A stretch of DNA of 64,000 bases from Vanessa cardui (GCF_905220365.1 NC_061141.1:3169501-3233500), one strand, 5' to 3'; shown: positions 19,023 to 32,880, numbered from the stretch's first letter. Translations and numbers: made by a program. Notes: generated from the sequence alone by a model not told the origin.

Positions 19023-20730
19023 TAACGCCCGTTTTCAATAACCTATCTAAGATTACAGATAGATCGCTATCCTCGATTGTCAGATAGAATTTATCTATCG
19101 TTAATATGCGTTTCACAATCAAGGATAAGTGCCATCTGTCTTCGACCAACGATAGATTACTTTTCCCTCTCACCTATCTTAGCTTCTTCCAACGTTTCGT
19201 TTAACGATAACCACGAAACGATGTCACTTTCAAAATATGTTTTTCATTTATTTCTTTTTTATTTGTTTACTATTATAAAATTGAGTAATAAATTAATTTT
19301 AATATAAATTAAATATCAATATATAAAAAAGTATTTGTTTAGTGATTTTGCATTCTTTTTAACAAAGTCACGGTAATGCTAGCCATCCAAAGTCAATAAC
19401 AAAACGAAACATCTTGACAGTTTGAACTTTCAATTTTGACAAAATGGCTCATGTAAATATCTACGAGATATATTTATGTTTAACAGTTACAATGCGTTCA
19501 TCTCCTCTTATCATTAATATACCAACTTCTTCAGTCAACAAAGGCAGCACCTATGACCAGAGACGAAACATTGAAAAAGAAAAAAGTTGAATTATAGCTA
19601 CAGGAAAAAGAAATCATTATTGCTAAACTTCAGCTAGAATTAGAGAATGCAAAGTTAGAAAATTTAAAATTAAATAATGAAATAAATAAATAGTTTTTTC
19701 ATTTAAAAGAAGGATTTTTAATTGTTAAGTGTAAAATACCTATATATTTAAAAACAAATAAAACGCTGACAAATTCAATATTTATATGTATAATTATGTG
19801 TTGTTGAAGTAATCATTTATTAGTGATTGCCGTGAATAAAAAAATTCTGGTTATCTAGAACAAAATTATTTTCATCTGGTATAATTGCAATTGATATTTC
19901 TGGTTCTAATTCTTGTAAATTAGAACCAGAAATATCAATGCATTTTTCTCGCAATATTATGTAGCACAGCAGCTATAATAACTGCTTGCAAATTTTGAAC
20001 TTTGAGTCAACAGCTACCAGCATAGTGCCCAATGCATTAAATCGTAGCGCTAAAAGTATCTAATGCAAGAGAAATATACCATGGTTTCTGAAAAAAGTTA
20101 AAACATGAGTGAATTCTTATATTAGGTACCTTATGTAGGTAATGTAAGGAAATTAGAATGACAAAATTAACCTTTTAGAAGTAGTCTTCAAATAGGGTTG
20201 AATTAAATTATTTAATTCATTTACAGCACCTTTGCAGTCTGAATTGATATGCAAATTCGTAATCATTTAGCTTATTCGTGTAATTTATTCGTGGCTTATA
20301 CTTCTTTTGTGATCGCACAATATCGGAAACACTGCCACTGTCTGTATAACAATCATTTATAATTTGTAATAATTCTATATCACTATAATCACTGCTACAC
20401 TTTCCATCATTAATAAAAATTAGAGCAATAATATTTCAAAAGTTCAAGTCGATCGCCCGAATTTGACGGATAAGCGATTGACGTTACTAGAGATAGCTTC
20501 GTCTATCCGAGAGTAACGTCAAACGTATATAGAAACGTAGGTAACCACGAATTATATGAGCGTTCCTATCTCTAGTAAACTATCTGTCCTCCCGATGACA
20601 GATAGCTAGTATAGATAGGAAATGCTTACCGTCGATAGGTAATTGAAAACAAAGTAAAGGCAGAATGATAGATTTGGTTATCGTTAGTTACTGAAACAAG
20701 GGATAGATAGATTATTGAAAACGGCCGTTA
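19023..20730. mobile_element. Decayed PIF/Harbinger-like DNA transposon
   Basis: Terminal inverted repeats TAACG[C/G]CCGTTTTCAATAA[C/T]CTATCTA at both ends (27 bp, two mismatches) with TTA-type flanks. Inside are two convergent coding remnants: on plus near 19560-19695 a Lys/Leu-rich coiled coil ending LENLKLNNEINK and stop, interrupted by one TAG, like the tail of the accessory DNA-binding protein of this superfamily; on minus near 19940-20090 a stretch with AAVLHNIAR-like coding, like the DDE transposase C-terminus. Both are broken; classification is inference from TIRs, TTA flanks and paired remnants. Confidence 0.6.
19892..19937. repeat. Perfect 20-bp hairpin inside the Harbinger-like element
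   Basis: TGATATTTCTGGTTCTAATT (19892-19911), a six-base loop CTTGTA, then its exact reverse complement (19918-19937). It lies in the transposase remnant and probably arose after inactivation. Confidence 0.85.
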
Positions 20731-22192
20731 GACTAGATGATGTTTATAGTTTTTTCTCATTGTTTAGGTGATTTGGTCCTCGTTTTTCGGCAAGAGGGAG
20801 TTATATCCTATTAAATTGAGATGACTTCCATAACTTTATTGATCTGTAAATATGTCCATGATCATTTGTGTATAATTCGATATTATTTACGTCATAACTA
20901 TTCTAATCTAAGCTTATAAGATGAAGAGATACAAACTATGCGAATGTTATGTGTTCTTTAATTATTTTAATTCGACGTTACAAAGTAATATGGATGATTA
21001 ATTTCAGTAGTTACTCAGTATCGCATAAAAAAATTTCTGTGGCTTTACTAACTGGATTAACTATGCTAATCGCTGGATCAACTATGTTAAGTCAGGATGT
21101 TTTATTTTCCGAACCGTTTCTAATCATTTGACAATCAATAAGTGAGGGTTCAACACTGCGCTATTTTTCTGATCACACTACATATATGAATTAAAGCTCC
21201 AATGCTCTTGTAACAACTCGTTTTATTAACTCGCACACCATATTCCATTTATTTCAATTCAATTCAATTCTTAGTTTCATGGCTTTTAGTTGTGCCGGCA
21301 GGGTACAGATTACCATTTATTATAATTCAAATGAAAAAATTGACATTTGACATATAACACAAACTATTTCAAGACATAATAATACAAACTATTTTAAACA
21401 GTGAGTGTAATTCTTCTGTAAATATAATATTGGATTTCGATTTGATTGGTATGCAGTTACCAGGTGTTATAATTATTAATAATTTTGTGTGAAAAACGTT
21501 TTTAAAAAATGTTGCTTCTGAGATGACTTCAAAGAGAAGTGTGGAAGAAGAAGAGATACTGCGCCAACCCCAGATAAAATCGGGATTGGGATAATGATGA
21601 GGATGATGACAGTACCACATGGTCGTAACAAAATGCGTATAATTATATCAAAGACGTTGAACGTGATTCATTAAAAAATCCCAATGTCGCAAAGAATTCT
21701 CTTACGCATATTATAATTATTCAGAATAAAATGTTATTTATGAGAATGTCGCAACATCGCATACAAACACACTTATGTATAATTATATGTTTTCATTACA
21801 AATATTTAAATAAAAATACTTAAATAATTGTGTTGCGTTATGAAAGCCACGGTATGAAACAGAGGAGGTTTGCGTACCTTAATCTTAGGTTTATTTTATA
21901 AATTAGACTCTTAATAGTATTTTTATCGAATGCATGATGTTGTAAATATTAAATATAGTTTTTATATAATTTAGTTTGCAGGAAGTTTAATAAAGATTTT
22001 AACATATAATTAACATAAACGATATTGTATGAAAATCTTTTTTTCCACTTAATTTTAGTCGTGCACAGATGAAAAATATTGTTCAAATTATATTTGTTAT
22101 TTAAATAAAAAAAAATTTAATGTTGTAAGTTACATTTCAATAAATGCTAGGTAAATAAACACATCAACTTCCACGATATGAATAAACAAAAA

Positions 22193-22262
22193 AATTAAGC
22201 ACATAAATATTCAATGATGCTTGCTTGAATTTGAACCCGCAATCATCAATTAAGAGGCACTC
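22193..22262 (-). mobile_element. SINE head fragment
   Basis: Reverse-oriented piece covering the GTGCTTGCTTGAATTTGAAC-like junction and part of the tRNA-like head. Confidence 0.55.
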
Positions 22263-22699
22263 ACCACAAAACAAAACCCGCGTACAATAATAAACATAAT
22301 TACAAATTATCAAAACCAAATTACGTTAACAAAACTACGAACAAAGTTATATGCCAGGGCCATTAATTTCTTGTTGAGCAAATCTGTGCCCGTTGCCCTA
22401 AGAGTTGTGCAAGAATTAAATTACAACTCAGAATTTGACGTCCGTATATCGGATGCATAATTAAGGACTCTCTTGTCTCGTCCCGACGAATATTTTGCAA
22501 CGACAATCATTATTTTATAAATAAACGTACCCGTAGATCTCACACTGAGTAAAGGAATTTTTAGAAATTCCATCACGATAATCCACTTTTGTTTTGTACA
22601 CAATGTATGTGTGAGTATATATGTGTATGTGTGTGTTTTACCAAACCATTGCAACCCATAGATCAACATTGGAAGCATAGTGGAATAATTTTCCTCCCA

Positions 22700-23000
22700 A
22701 GAGGATAGTTGACAAGTGGTACCTGTGTGGTAATATGGTACTACCGCCCATAGACAATGGCGCTGTAAAGAATATTATCCATTTCTTATAGCGCTAATTA
22801 GCCAACCTTGGATACTAAGATGCTATGTCCCTTTTGCCTGTGGTTACTTTGATTTATCCCCTTGAACCGGACTTAACAATACTGAGCACACCTCTTTCGC
22901 GGTAGATTATTCAGTTGGTGGAATCCCTATCACCTAGTAAACCATCTACCCAAAACCTCACAATCATCATACTCCTGCCCTTATCCCAATTAACTTGAGG
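22700..23000 (+). repeat. Dispersed repeat, older copy
   Basis: Shares CCGCCCATAGACAATGGCGC, AACCTTGGATACTAAGATG and the CCGGA...AACAATACTGAG region with 55365-55660, heavily diverged after that. Confidence 0.65.
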
Positions 23001-24467
23001 ACGGCGAAGCATATCTTCTGCTTTAATACTTCCCTATCTGACGTCATCTCATAAGTAACATTCTTTCCAGCCATATCATTTTTCACATAATCACCAGAAA
23101 CTCATAATATACAACCTTTTTATTTAAATACTAGATTAGTGAAGCAGTTTATATAAATGTATGCGTGGTACAGTCATCAACAATTATAATAATACATTTC
23201 CTTATGTAGTTGAAACTGCCGCATCACATTTGTAAGATGAATAAAAATGTAATATTTAAACAAAGGAACCGATTTAATTATAATAATATTAAATAAATAT
23301 TTATCTCGTATCAAATTATGTTGAGAAGAATTTTTAGAATCTGCTGTTATATAGTACATATATAAGTTATATACGCGAAAGTAAGTTTACGTGTTTCAAG
23401 AGCAAAATGAAAATATTCTTTATTCTAGTACTTAAACATAAAAGCACACACACATAAATGCACTTTTGAATTTACTTATAACAGTGTGAAAACAATGTAA
23501 AACTACTACCAGTTCGGAAAGTAGATTCTACCTATTCTACTAGTATAGAGAAGATCCGGAAACAAACTCAGTATTTACCCTTTTTTACGTTTACACGGTT
23601 GTATACCTAGGAGAATTTAATGGACATGGAGTACTTAACACTTTCTATAGACAAAGTCGCGATCAAAAGCTAGTACTGTTTGGAAATATTTGATAGATTT
23701 GAATAAAAAAATCGTGACAAAGAAAACATTATTAAAGAAAAAAATCTAAACAATTGTTACAGTGAAACCTCCTTTCACAGTTGATAAAAATAAAATGACA
23801 TTAAAAATAAATTTTAAACATGTGTCATGTCATTTGATGTTGTTTCGTGCTTAATAAAGCGAGCGTAAGATGTTATGCAAAATGTTTGTCTGTCTGTGTC
23901 AAGGAATAATGATCAGTTTACCTGATTATATATAGAATGTCAAATATACGTAGAATGATTCATAAGTATTGTTCTATTTGTTTCTGCAAATGACAAACAA
24001 AATTATAGATAAATGTATTATAAAGAATCAATCCTTCTGTTTGTGAATTGTATTTGAGTGTGTGTGAGCCTATCGCTAATACACATAAAGACAGATGCAA
24101 ATCTTTTAATTATTATCTCCCAATAGTTTCTTAATATTTAATAATAATAATTTGAAAAAAATCTTAGTTACTTGATTATTACTTTATTGATATTTTCGTT
24201 ATTTGCTTGGTTGTTTTGTTACTAACAATGACAAATCAAGTTATTTACATACAATCCAACCTACCGGTTTATTCTTATAAATATTTTATAAATAGAAATA
24301 CATTAAGAATACCGATTATAAAAGATTATCCAATAATATCCTTATTCATTTGCTTATTCATGTATTACAGTATAATTTTACAAACTTTATTATATTACTC
24401 ATATAATCTCAGTTCCGAAAATAAATGGTTGTGGTGACACTGACACATTTTGGCATCTGTCTACTCT

Positions 24468-24565
24468 TTTTTTTTAATAGGGGGCGAACGAGCAGGAGGC
24501 TCACCTGATGGAAAGTCCATGTACATCTGCAACATGGGGCTTGCAGGTGCGTTGCCGGCCTTATG
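24468..24565 (+). repeat. Short dispersed repeat with CACCTGATGGAAAG motif
   Basis: After a T run: GGGGGCGAACGAGCAGGAGG, CTCACCTGATGGAAAG and GTGCGTTGCCGGCCTT, a widespread lepidopteran repeat signature. The GAGCAGGAGCCTCACCTGATGGAAAG module recurs inside 32660-32880. Confidence 0.6.
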
Positions 24566-27500
24566 CCATATACACATGGATTTATCTATAATTTATAATA
24601 TCTGACGTCACACCTTATTAATGAATTCAATAATATTTTATCCTAGTATGCTATAACTACGCGCATTAACCCGATTTTATGTAACGCACTCCCGTTCGTC
24701 ATTATATGACTGTATATAATATATAGATATCTACAATATACATACATATACCTATATTGTATCAGTGATATATACACAGGTGTCAATGTAGCTTACGTTG
24801 CTTATATTTATTTATTTATAATCTTTTGATTTGTGGTATTAATACTGTATGTAAAAATATGACATATAAATATTGTTATTTTGAAATTAAAGCTGACGAA
24901 ATAACTTTACTGAAGTTGGTTCATAATCGCATAATGAAATTAATTATCCATTCAGCCAGTACGTTATTGAATAGGCGGTAATTTTCTTTTAATTTAATTT
25001 GACATAATAATTATTTAATCTGTGGATCTGAATGTGTTGACCTTTTTGGTATTCGGGTCAGCGTGACACGTGAAACTCATGTAAAGTTCAACCATTAGTG
25101 TATCAAAACATATACATTAAGTTTTGTTACACTTCGTATAATATTAATAATTAATATTTATTTTACATGTAAAATAATGTTATAAGCCTGAATTAGATGA
25201 ATTACATGATAGATCATGTATTTACTTTATTATACAAACCAAGTGTACGTATATCGTATGGAAGACTCTATATTAAAAATATTTTCTATGACAACATTAG
25301 AAAGTGTATGAAATAACGTTTGTTGGTACTTAATATAAATAAAAATGAATTTATAATGAAAGAAAACCACAGTAGTCGTGTTCATAATTATAAATGTGTA
25401 TAGTATGCTATGAGTCAATTAAATAATTTTATTAATAGAGTAACATATACAGTTATAAATTATGAGGGTAGTCCACAATAAATCTATATTGCTGATGTTT
25501 GAGCAAGTAGTCGTTATTTAAAAATGAATTCTTCACGATTTAATTTAGCACAATTTTTAATTGAATCATTTAAATCGAAAATCGAACTTTATATATTTTA
25601 CGATTTATTACAATTTACGATGATTGATATATGAATGTTGTTTAATTTTATTTAGTAAACTCAACACACACCTTGAGAACTATTCTTGCAAAGTTAATAA
25701 TAAGCGATAAACCACAAAACCCAAATAATAAAGTTTTGCGAAAGAGTAATTACTACATTATTCTAGCATTTCAAAAAGTTTGCATCAACAATGACAGCTT
25801 AAAAACAAATTCTATATTTAAATGTACGTATATTTTATTTTTATTCGAAATTAATAATCTTATCGTATTAGAACCTTCTTTGTTACTCACGTGTTCTACT
25901 TGGCTTTATGCTTATTACCTTGTACAAGAAGTTGACGAGAACTGTATTCTAAATTTAAATATTAGAATATCAGAATTTTCTATAAATATATTCGTTCTAA
26001 AACGGTGTGAAAAGTTCAAATAATAAATAAAATCTACGTAACCGCTAGGCCTTATGAAATGTTACCTTGGACAAATATATGTTTCTGAAACAAATGAAAT
26101 GTATATAATTACATTAAAGGCTCAGCGTGAGGTTCACATTCTATATATTATCAAAGAACACATCGTAAGCTTTGTAAAGTTCATATAATAGTAATGTGCC
26201 CGAGTTCAAATGTGAAGATTAATGATTGTAATCATGTATAAAATATATAATACTGTTTCTGATGGCTTCACAAGCGTTAAGCTGCGTCTGCATTTTAGAA
26301 AATTGACTATTGAATGTGACAAAAGTATGTTGTCAATTTAAATTGTCACTAAAAATTATACGTTCTTATTATGCATAGCATGCATGCATGCAAATTTCAA
26401 TTGACAACTTTTTCAGTGTAATAACTACGTAATTACGACATCGTTAACTGCTTTTATACTAACAAAAGTCGGAAATAAAATAAAATTTGAATTTGTTAAT
26501 ATATACGTAATATAGGCTGGATTCTGAATGGATGGGAATACTAGTTGTGTTTGAAAGGTATTCCGATAAAGTAGCCATAATATCTAAATCTTTGGATTTT
26601 GTAAAACGAAAGAGATATAATCAAAGATTAACTAACCGTCAAAATCAATTTGTATAATATTAAATAAGCTATCGTAATATCGAAATTTGATGAACCTAAC
26701 CTTTGCCGTGCGACCGGGACCTTTTGCGTGAGTATGCTAAAAACGTGCATTCGTTTATGATATTATCTCTAATATAAGATAATCGCATTTAAAAATCTAT
26801 ACTGTACTAGTAAATGGGAAGACGCTTTTTCTTCTTATCTGAAGGGACTGCTGGACTAATACATATACAATTCAAGCCCAGGTTTAAAGGTCTTAAGAAA
26901 TGAGAGCCTTGGGGTATCAGGCGGTTGTGTTAGTCATTTTAGAAATTAATTTGAACATTTTAGTTTTTATCAATCAGGTTTGTCAACATATTTACTCTTT
27001 TTGTCAGTAAGTTTTAAAATGGTATTTAATTATATTTTTATATAAGGTACTCTTTACTCGCTTTAGATGTGTAGTATCGAAGTGACATGATGCGACTCGC
27101 TGACTTGAGAAGAATCAATTTCAAGTTCTCGTGGGTGATAAATTGTTTTTATTAATAATTAATTTAATATGTTTATTGGACACAATATTCAGCATATATT
27201 ATAAGTAAGAAATATTAAACATTTCTTACATCGATACCACCACAAATTTTGACAGCTAAAAGGTAGCTACACTGGCTAACTCTTTCAAAACTGTATGCAA
27301 CAATAACAATTATTGTTGTTTGTCAGTTGAATATCTGGTAAGTACCTGCCCTGATGAACTTACACAAAGTCCTTCCATTAAGTAATAAGTATGTAGTTCG
27401 GTTTGATGGAACAAACTATACCCCATTATGAATTGGGCCAAAAACATTTCGTGATATTTACTAAGTACTTATCCTCATATGATAAGTATCATCGTACAGC

Positions 27501-27896
27501 ATAATTAATTACGAATGGGAATATAAAGGCATGGCAATGCATATGACTATTAATTAAAATTTAAGTAATACCTCTTAAGAATATTAATGAATATTTTTGA
27601 AAATCGAAGCATTATTTTTTTTTTATAAATACATTTAAAGTGTCCATGAATAATTTTAAGCGTCTTGAATGCTTCGCAACGATATATTTACGGTAATGTA
27701 TGTACGTTTCTAATGTATTACTCATTAACCTTTTGTTCTCACGATGATTCGTTACAAAATCCCTGCGCTTCATATTCTTGCTCATCACATTTTATTCAAT
27801 ATATTCCAAGGATAATAATATTGAAGATTTTTAATTAAATACTTTTTGCATTGTTCTAACTATAAGATGGAGATTATCGTATATGCCCATGGTATA

Positions 27897-28093
27897 CAAC
27901 AACAGTCTGTAAATTTGCCACTGCTGGGCTAAGACCTCCTCTCCCTTTGACGAGAAGGTTTCGGAACATATTCCACCACGCTGTTCCAATGGTGGAATAC
28001 ACATGTGGCATTTCTATGAAATTTGACACACGCAGGTTTCCCTCACGATGTTTTCCTTCACCGCGGAGTGCGAGATGAATTATAAACAAATTA
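27897..28093 (-). mobile_element. tRNA-derived SINE lacking its tRNA head
   Basis: Body and 3' end of the SINE family in reverse orientation; the tRNA-like part is missing, as expected of 5' truncation. Confidence 0.8.
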
Positions 28094-28176
28094 ATAGATA
28101 GAGTAATTCGAGAGAGGAAATTTAGTAAAGAAACACTGATAATCTTAGATGTTTTTACTGTGATGTCTTATCAAAA

Positions 28177-28435
28177 GCCGAGATAGCCCAGTGGTTAGAA
28201 CGCGCGTATCTTAACCGATGATTGCGGCTTCAAACCCAGGTAAGCACTAAGCAATATTCATGTGCTCACTTTGTATTTATAATTTGAAAAAAGAAACATA
28301 AACCATTGTGAAACCTGCATATGTTCAATTTCATATAAATTCTGCCACATGTGTATTCCATCAAACTAAATAAATTCTCCTTAAGGGGAGAGGAATCCTT
28401 AGGCCAACAGTAGGAAAGATATACAGACCGTTGTT
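28177..28435 (+). mobile_element. tRNA-derived SINE, diverged
   Basis: Head TAGCCCAGTGGTTAGAACGC with B-box-like GCTTCAAACCC, degraded body, ending near TACAGACCGTTGTT. It lies only about 80 bp from the oppositely oriented copy at 27897-28093. Confidence 0.78.
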
Positions 28436-30927
28436 TTGTCATGACATTGTAACCAAGCGAATCCGGAGCGGGTCACTAGTTTTACACAAATCTCAATCAG
28501 AGTTACCGTTCCCACAGTTTATCCGTAATATTAAGATGTATCGTGTATTATTCAAGGGCGAATTTAAAATATTGCGGTACGTTAAAACAATGGCCGCGCC
28601 GTTGGGTAACACTGTGGGTGTCATTTCAGTAACACAGGGACAATGGAAACGTCTTCTCACAGAACCGCTAAAAACCGTAAACGGTTTTATTTCGAAACAT
28701 CGATCACATTTTATCTTTGAAATAATTATTCATGTAGAGTTGTGAATTGTTTACAATTCCCAACTATTTTAATTACTTAACAGATATAAAAAGTTATATA
28801 TGTATAGGTCTGAAATTGTGGTGTTGAAATGGTTGAAATATTTCAATTATTGTGATATGCAATATATATGTTGTATTAATTTTAACTGTAGAGTTATTCT
28901 GTAAAGAAGAAACTAGAAACTCACCGTAGAACAAGAACGTGAAATGTCAGTGACAGAATAGTTTTCAGTGAAATAAGGTTTTTGATTTCATACAAAGTTC
29001 CATCAAAATCGGCTCAGCATTTAATTAAGCAAAATGTGTAATAATTATAAAGATGACAGTTTATTTGAATGTCTATAATATTTTGATTAGCTGTTTATCA
29101 TAGATTTCAATCTATATGTTATTTAAAGGTTTTTATTTTCTTATAAACTGTTATCGGTTCTACAATGTCATTCCATTAATGTTAACTTTATTATGATTAC
29201 TCGTTTAACGTACTTTTTTATCTCGCTGGAAAAACTCAATTTACGCGTTTCCCTCCCAAGCTGGAGTGTGATCATCAGCCCCTGGTATGACAGGATACCT
29301 CGTAAAGAGGCAATACTCACTTCATCTTTATCATAAGCGACGCCAAGGGAAGGCTTGGATATACTAAGTATTGTAAAGTTTAACGTAACTAAATAAGGAG
29401 AAAAGTATAATTTTATCATTTGATTTTATTTTTAATCCGTTAACTAATACCTGTATTTAAAACTTCTTGAACAAATATTTGAAAAACAGATTTTTTTTTC
29501 TTTTCTCCTTTAGTAAAGATTGATACATTTATTTTCTATTAAAAATAATTTGAATAAAAGTATAACTTTTTGTAATAGCTTCAGTAGTGTTCGGCTAATA
29601 CCTACATCGATAATTATCATCAAGTACTTAAACCCACCGTACTATATTGTTATAATATACAGTAAAATCAAATAACTAAATGTTGAATTAAGAAAAATCC
29701 AATTCAATAATAATAAATAACTCAATAAAATAAATTTAACTACTCCATCCGATGATCATTAAATATATATGTTTATAAATTTAATAATAGATATATATGC
29801 AAATCGAATCAGTATCGTATATAATATAAAAAATAATAAAAATCCTTGGAAATTAGTAGGTAAAGATACTTAACCGAAAATCATTTTTTATTTAATTAAT
29901 GCAAAATATCAAAACAGGTCGACAGTGGTCGGCAGTGGTCGGCGACCTTGACATATGCGAAATTTATGACACTGTAATGTTTTCATTTGATAATAATTGT
30001 CTAATGTAACACGGATGTGGGCGTGGCCTGTTTGTTCAGTGATTATCGCTAAACGATTTTATGTTGTAAACGTTGACAGTATCTGCACTGAAAGGGCATA
30101 CGATATGTTGGTTTGATTTTATTAAAAAAATTGTTATATTCACCTTTCAAATATGGAATTTATTTAAAAAAAAATAATTCTATTTTTTAATGGAAATGAT
30201 AAAGGCCAAAAACATACAGACAATTTTTTAAATGTTTATATTTTGTATAATAATATGATAGCATTGGTTTGAAAATGTAAAACTATCATTTATCAAAATA
30301 AATACATACATTTTTAAATAAATAAATCACGTTTTTTTATCCTTAAAGTAAAATTGTTGCCAGTTAAAAAAATATAACATGACATAAATAAATTAAAATT
30401 TAAACATGTTAACAAAACCCGACCTAATACTGGTTTTCGAGTGATTAGAATTTCTAATGAGCGGGAAAAAATACATATTATACACAGATGATAAACGTTT
30501 GACACAGTATGTTGTCGAGTGAAAATAATTTTATGCACAGATTAAAAAAAAAGTAATGACCAGGATCTCTTTTATCGTCTGCCATTCATCAGTTCATTCG
30601 TTATTAAACACGTGATTTTTGTATATATTTAATCGCGAATTAGTTTTATACATATTTTAATGGTATTCGATAAAAATAAAAATATGCTAATAACAATATA
30701 TACCTATGTGTATTTGTTTCGCTTTTGTTTAAAAATGGCAGATTTTTTTAACTTGCACAGTATATAAATGTTTAATCATCAACGTATGTATGAGTATGTT
30801 ATATTATGTTAAATAAAAGAATAAAAGGTGGCGCACCTTTTAAAGCCCTTAGTTATACACTTTCTATATAGTTACACACATGCCAGCCCATCTCTTTCAG
30901 TTCATAAATCTATATTAGATATCATTA
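28436..30927. other. Intronic DNA, 28.4-30.9 kb, with a GC-richer island
   Basis: 28440-28745 is GC-richer and open for 104 codons on plus, without a recognisable domain; 29220-29370 is a second small island. The rest is AT-rich with nothing seen. Confidence 0.6.
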
Positions 30928-31147
30928 TCATTACATAGTATAAAACAAAGTCGCTTACCGCTGTCTGTCCCTATGTATGATTAGATCTTTGAAATTACGC
31001 AACGGATTTTGATGCGGTTTTTTTAAGTGATTCGAAAGGAAGGTTTTTGTGTATAATACACGGACAATATAGTAAAGAAACATGAAAAAATCTGTAGTAT
31101 ATTTAGTATCAGTATTGCACCCGTGCGAAGCTGGATTCGGTCGCTAG
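30928..31147 (+). mobile_element. Non-autonomous Helitron-like element, family 1, clean ends
   Basis: Inserted A|TC...CTAG|T: begins TCATTACATAGTATAAAAC and ends CGGTCGCTAG. No inverted repeats and no target duplication, as expected for Helitrons. Confidence 0.72.
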
Positions 31148-31508
31148 TATTGTGTATAATCAAAGTGCACGCCTTTTCGTAATACAATATAGTATTTAAT
31201 AATAATTTAGATCAGTATCCTGTATCCTTAAAATAATAATAGAAAAAAAATTCGAACCGGTCAAAAAATCAAACAAAATTAACTAACATTCATCAAGGTT
31301 TCCATTTACAAAAAATACCATAACAGGATAAGGTCAGAGGTTGCTTGAATCTTAAATTAATAACTAATAAAACAGAGGTTACTTTATATATGTGGGTTTT
31401 TATGATGATAACTTAACACACCAAATATAGATACCTATTTCATAATGAACACGTTTTTAATTAAATGTTCTATAGGGTTTTATTTATGCCTACGATACTA
31501 AATGGTGA

Positions 31509-31804
31509 GAGTCGAGATGGCCCAGTGGTTAGAACGCGTGCATCTTAACTGATGATTGCGGGTTCAAACCCAGGCAAGCACCGCTGATTCATGTGCTTAA
31601 TTTGTCTTTATAATTCATCTCGTGCTCAGCGGTGAAGGAAAACATCGTGAGGAAACCTGCATGTGACAAATTTCATAGAAATTCTGCCACATGTGTATTC
31701 CACCAACCCGCATTGGAACAGCGTGGTGGAATACGTTCAAACCTTCTCCTCAAAGGGAAAGGATGCCTTTTGCCCAGCAGTGGGAATTTACAGGCTGTTG
31801 TTGT
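31509..31804 (+). mobile_element. tRNA-derived SINE, complete, (TTG)n tail
   Basis: Consensus A box TGGCCCAGTGG and B box GGTTCAAACCC, full body, tail GTTGTTG. TACTAAAT (31497-31504 and 31804-31811) is the target-site duplication. Confidence 0.85.
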
Positions 31805-32052
31805 ACTAAATAAACTAGTTATATTTCCTAGTATTATATATAATGATCTGTTTTATAAAAAGTCCATTAAATAATGCAATATTAATTTCTCAATGGTAGT
31901 GACTATTTCTTTGCGAGGAGTTCACTTCTCATTCCGATAGTATGTATTATTTCATAGAATATGTGTAATATACATGGTGAGAGACGGACGCTTGTAATCT
32001 TAATGTATGTATAATTATCATTATTGTTTTTAGTCTTTCTCAGTTACTTAAT

Positions 32053-32338
32053 GCCGAGCAGATATGACCCAGTGGTTAGATCGCGTGCATCTTAACCGAT
32101 GATTGCGGGTTCAATCCGAGGCACCACTATTCATGTGCTTAATTTGTGTTTATAATGCATCTTGGTGGTGAAGAAAAACAAAGTGAGGAAACCTGCATGT
32201 GTCTAATTTCATAGAAATTCTGTCATATGTGTATTCCACCAACCCGCATTGGAACAGCGTGGTGGAATATGTTCTAAATCTTCTCCTTATGGGAAGAGGA
32301 GGCCAGCAGTGGGAAATTTACAGGCTGTTGTTGTTGTT
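32053..32338 (+). mobile_element. tRNA-derived SINE, complete, (TTG)n tail
   Basis: Same family with a short deletion after the B box. AGTTACTTAAT flanks it at 32042-32052 and 32348-32358, a clear 11-bp duplication. Confidence 0.85.
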
Positions 32339-32659
32339 ATTATTTGTAGTTACTTAATATATATATACTAATTAGATAGTCTTATAACTCACTCTAAACT
32401 CACTCAACTCAAACAGCCTTTTGGCGCTGTCAAATATTTATGGTAATGTGTTTATGACATAGACATTTTTTTTTAAATATAACTTGTGTTGACCTGTAAA
32501 TATCATTCGGTTGACTTGGGTTGGATCTATTCGATCTTAATTATCATTATGTTATTCTATTGCTAGATTTTGATTTTGGTTTGGTTTTGCGTCATTGATG
32601 TCCGAAAATCCAAAACAGCGGGAGTTTTAAGGAATTTTTTGCCTCGCATACTTACTTAC

Positions 32660-32880
32660 TCTTTGGAACCAGTTTCAGCTGGTGGATTTTTTTCGAATCG
32701 ATACGACTTGGGATTCCCAAGATGGGAATCTTAAAGAAAATAGTGTACACATTTCGTATAGGTGGCAATACACCTGGAAGACCCTTGGTGTTGTTCTTGG
32801 GCCCTACCTGATGGAAAGTGAGTACCACCTCACTTTCCATCAGGTGAGGCTCCTGCTCATGTTCGACATATATCTACCAT
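32660..32880 (-). repeat. Dispersed repeat with internal inverted repeat
   Basis: Open in two frames on opposite strands but repeat-like. It contains an exact 17-bp inverted repeat (32806-32822 and 32829-32845, ACCTGATGGAAAGTGAG) with a 6-base loop. Confidence 0.6.

Larger units (their letters stand above)
20731..27896. other. Intronic AT-rich DNA, 20.7-27.9 kb
   Basis: Holds only a SINE fragment (22193), two dispersed repeat pieces (22700 and 24468) and a TTTGATTT-family copy (23461). The 116-residue frame at 25673-26023 is made of AT-rich codons and looks accidental. Confidence 0.7.

Noticed and set aside
18877..19173. 98-codon minus-strand open frame
   Set aside because: Crosses the head of a SINE and the end of the Harbinger-like element; composite of two repeats.
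25673..26023. 116-codon plus-strand open frame
   Set aside because: AT-rich Asn/Ile/Leu composition, no domain, no splice or promoter context.
29290..29345. Possible micro-exon with a GTGAGT donor on the minus strand
   Set aside because: The acceptor is weak and there is no evidence linking it to the ZP transcript; left unannotated.
31509..31600. tRNA gene (and equivalent heads of other SINEs, including 18900-18976 and 60171-60250)
   Set aside because: A and B boxes are present but the cloverleaf is incomplete and each continues into a shared SINE body with target duplications.
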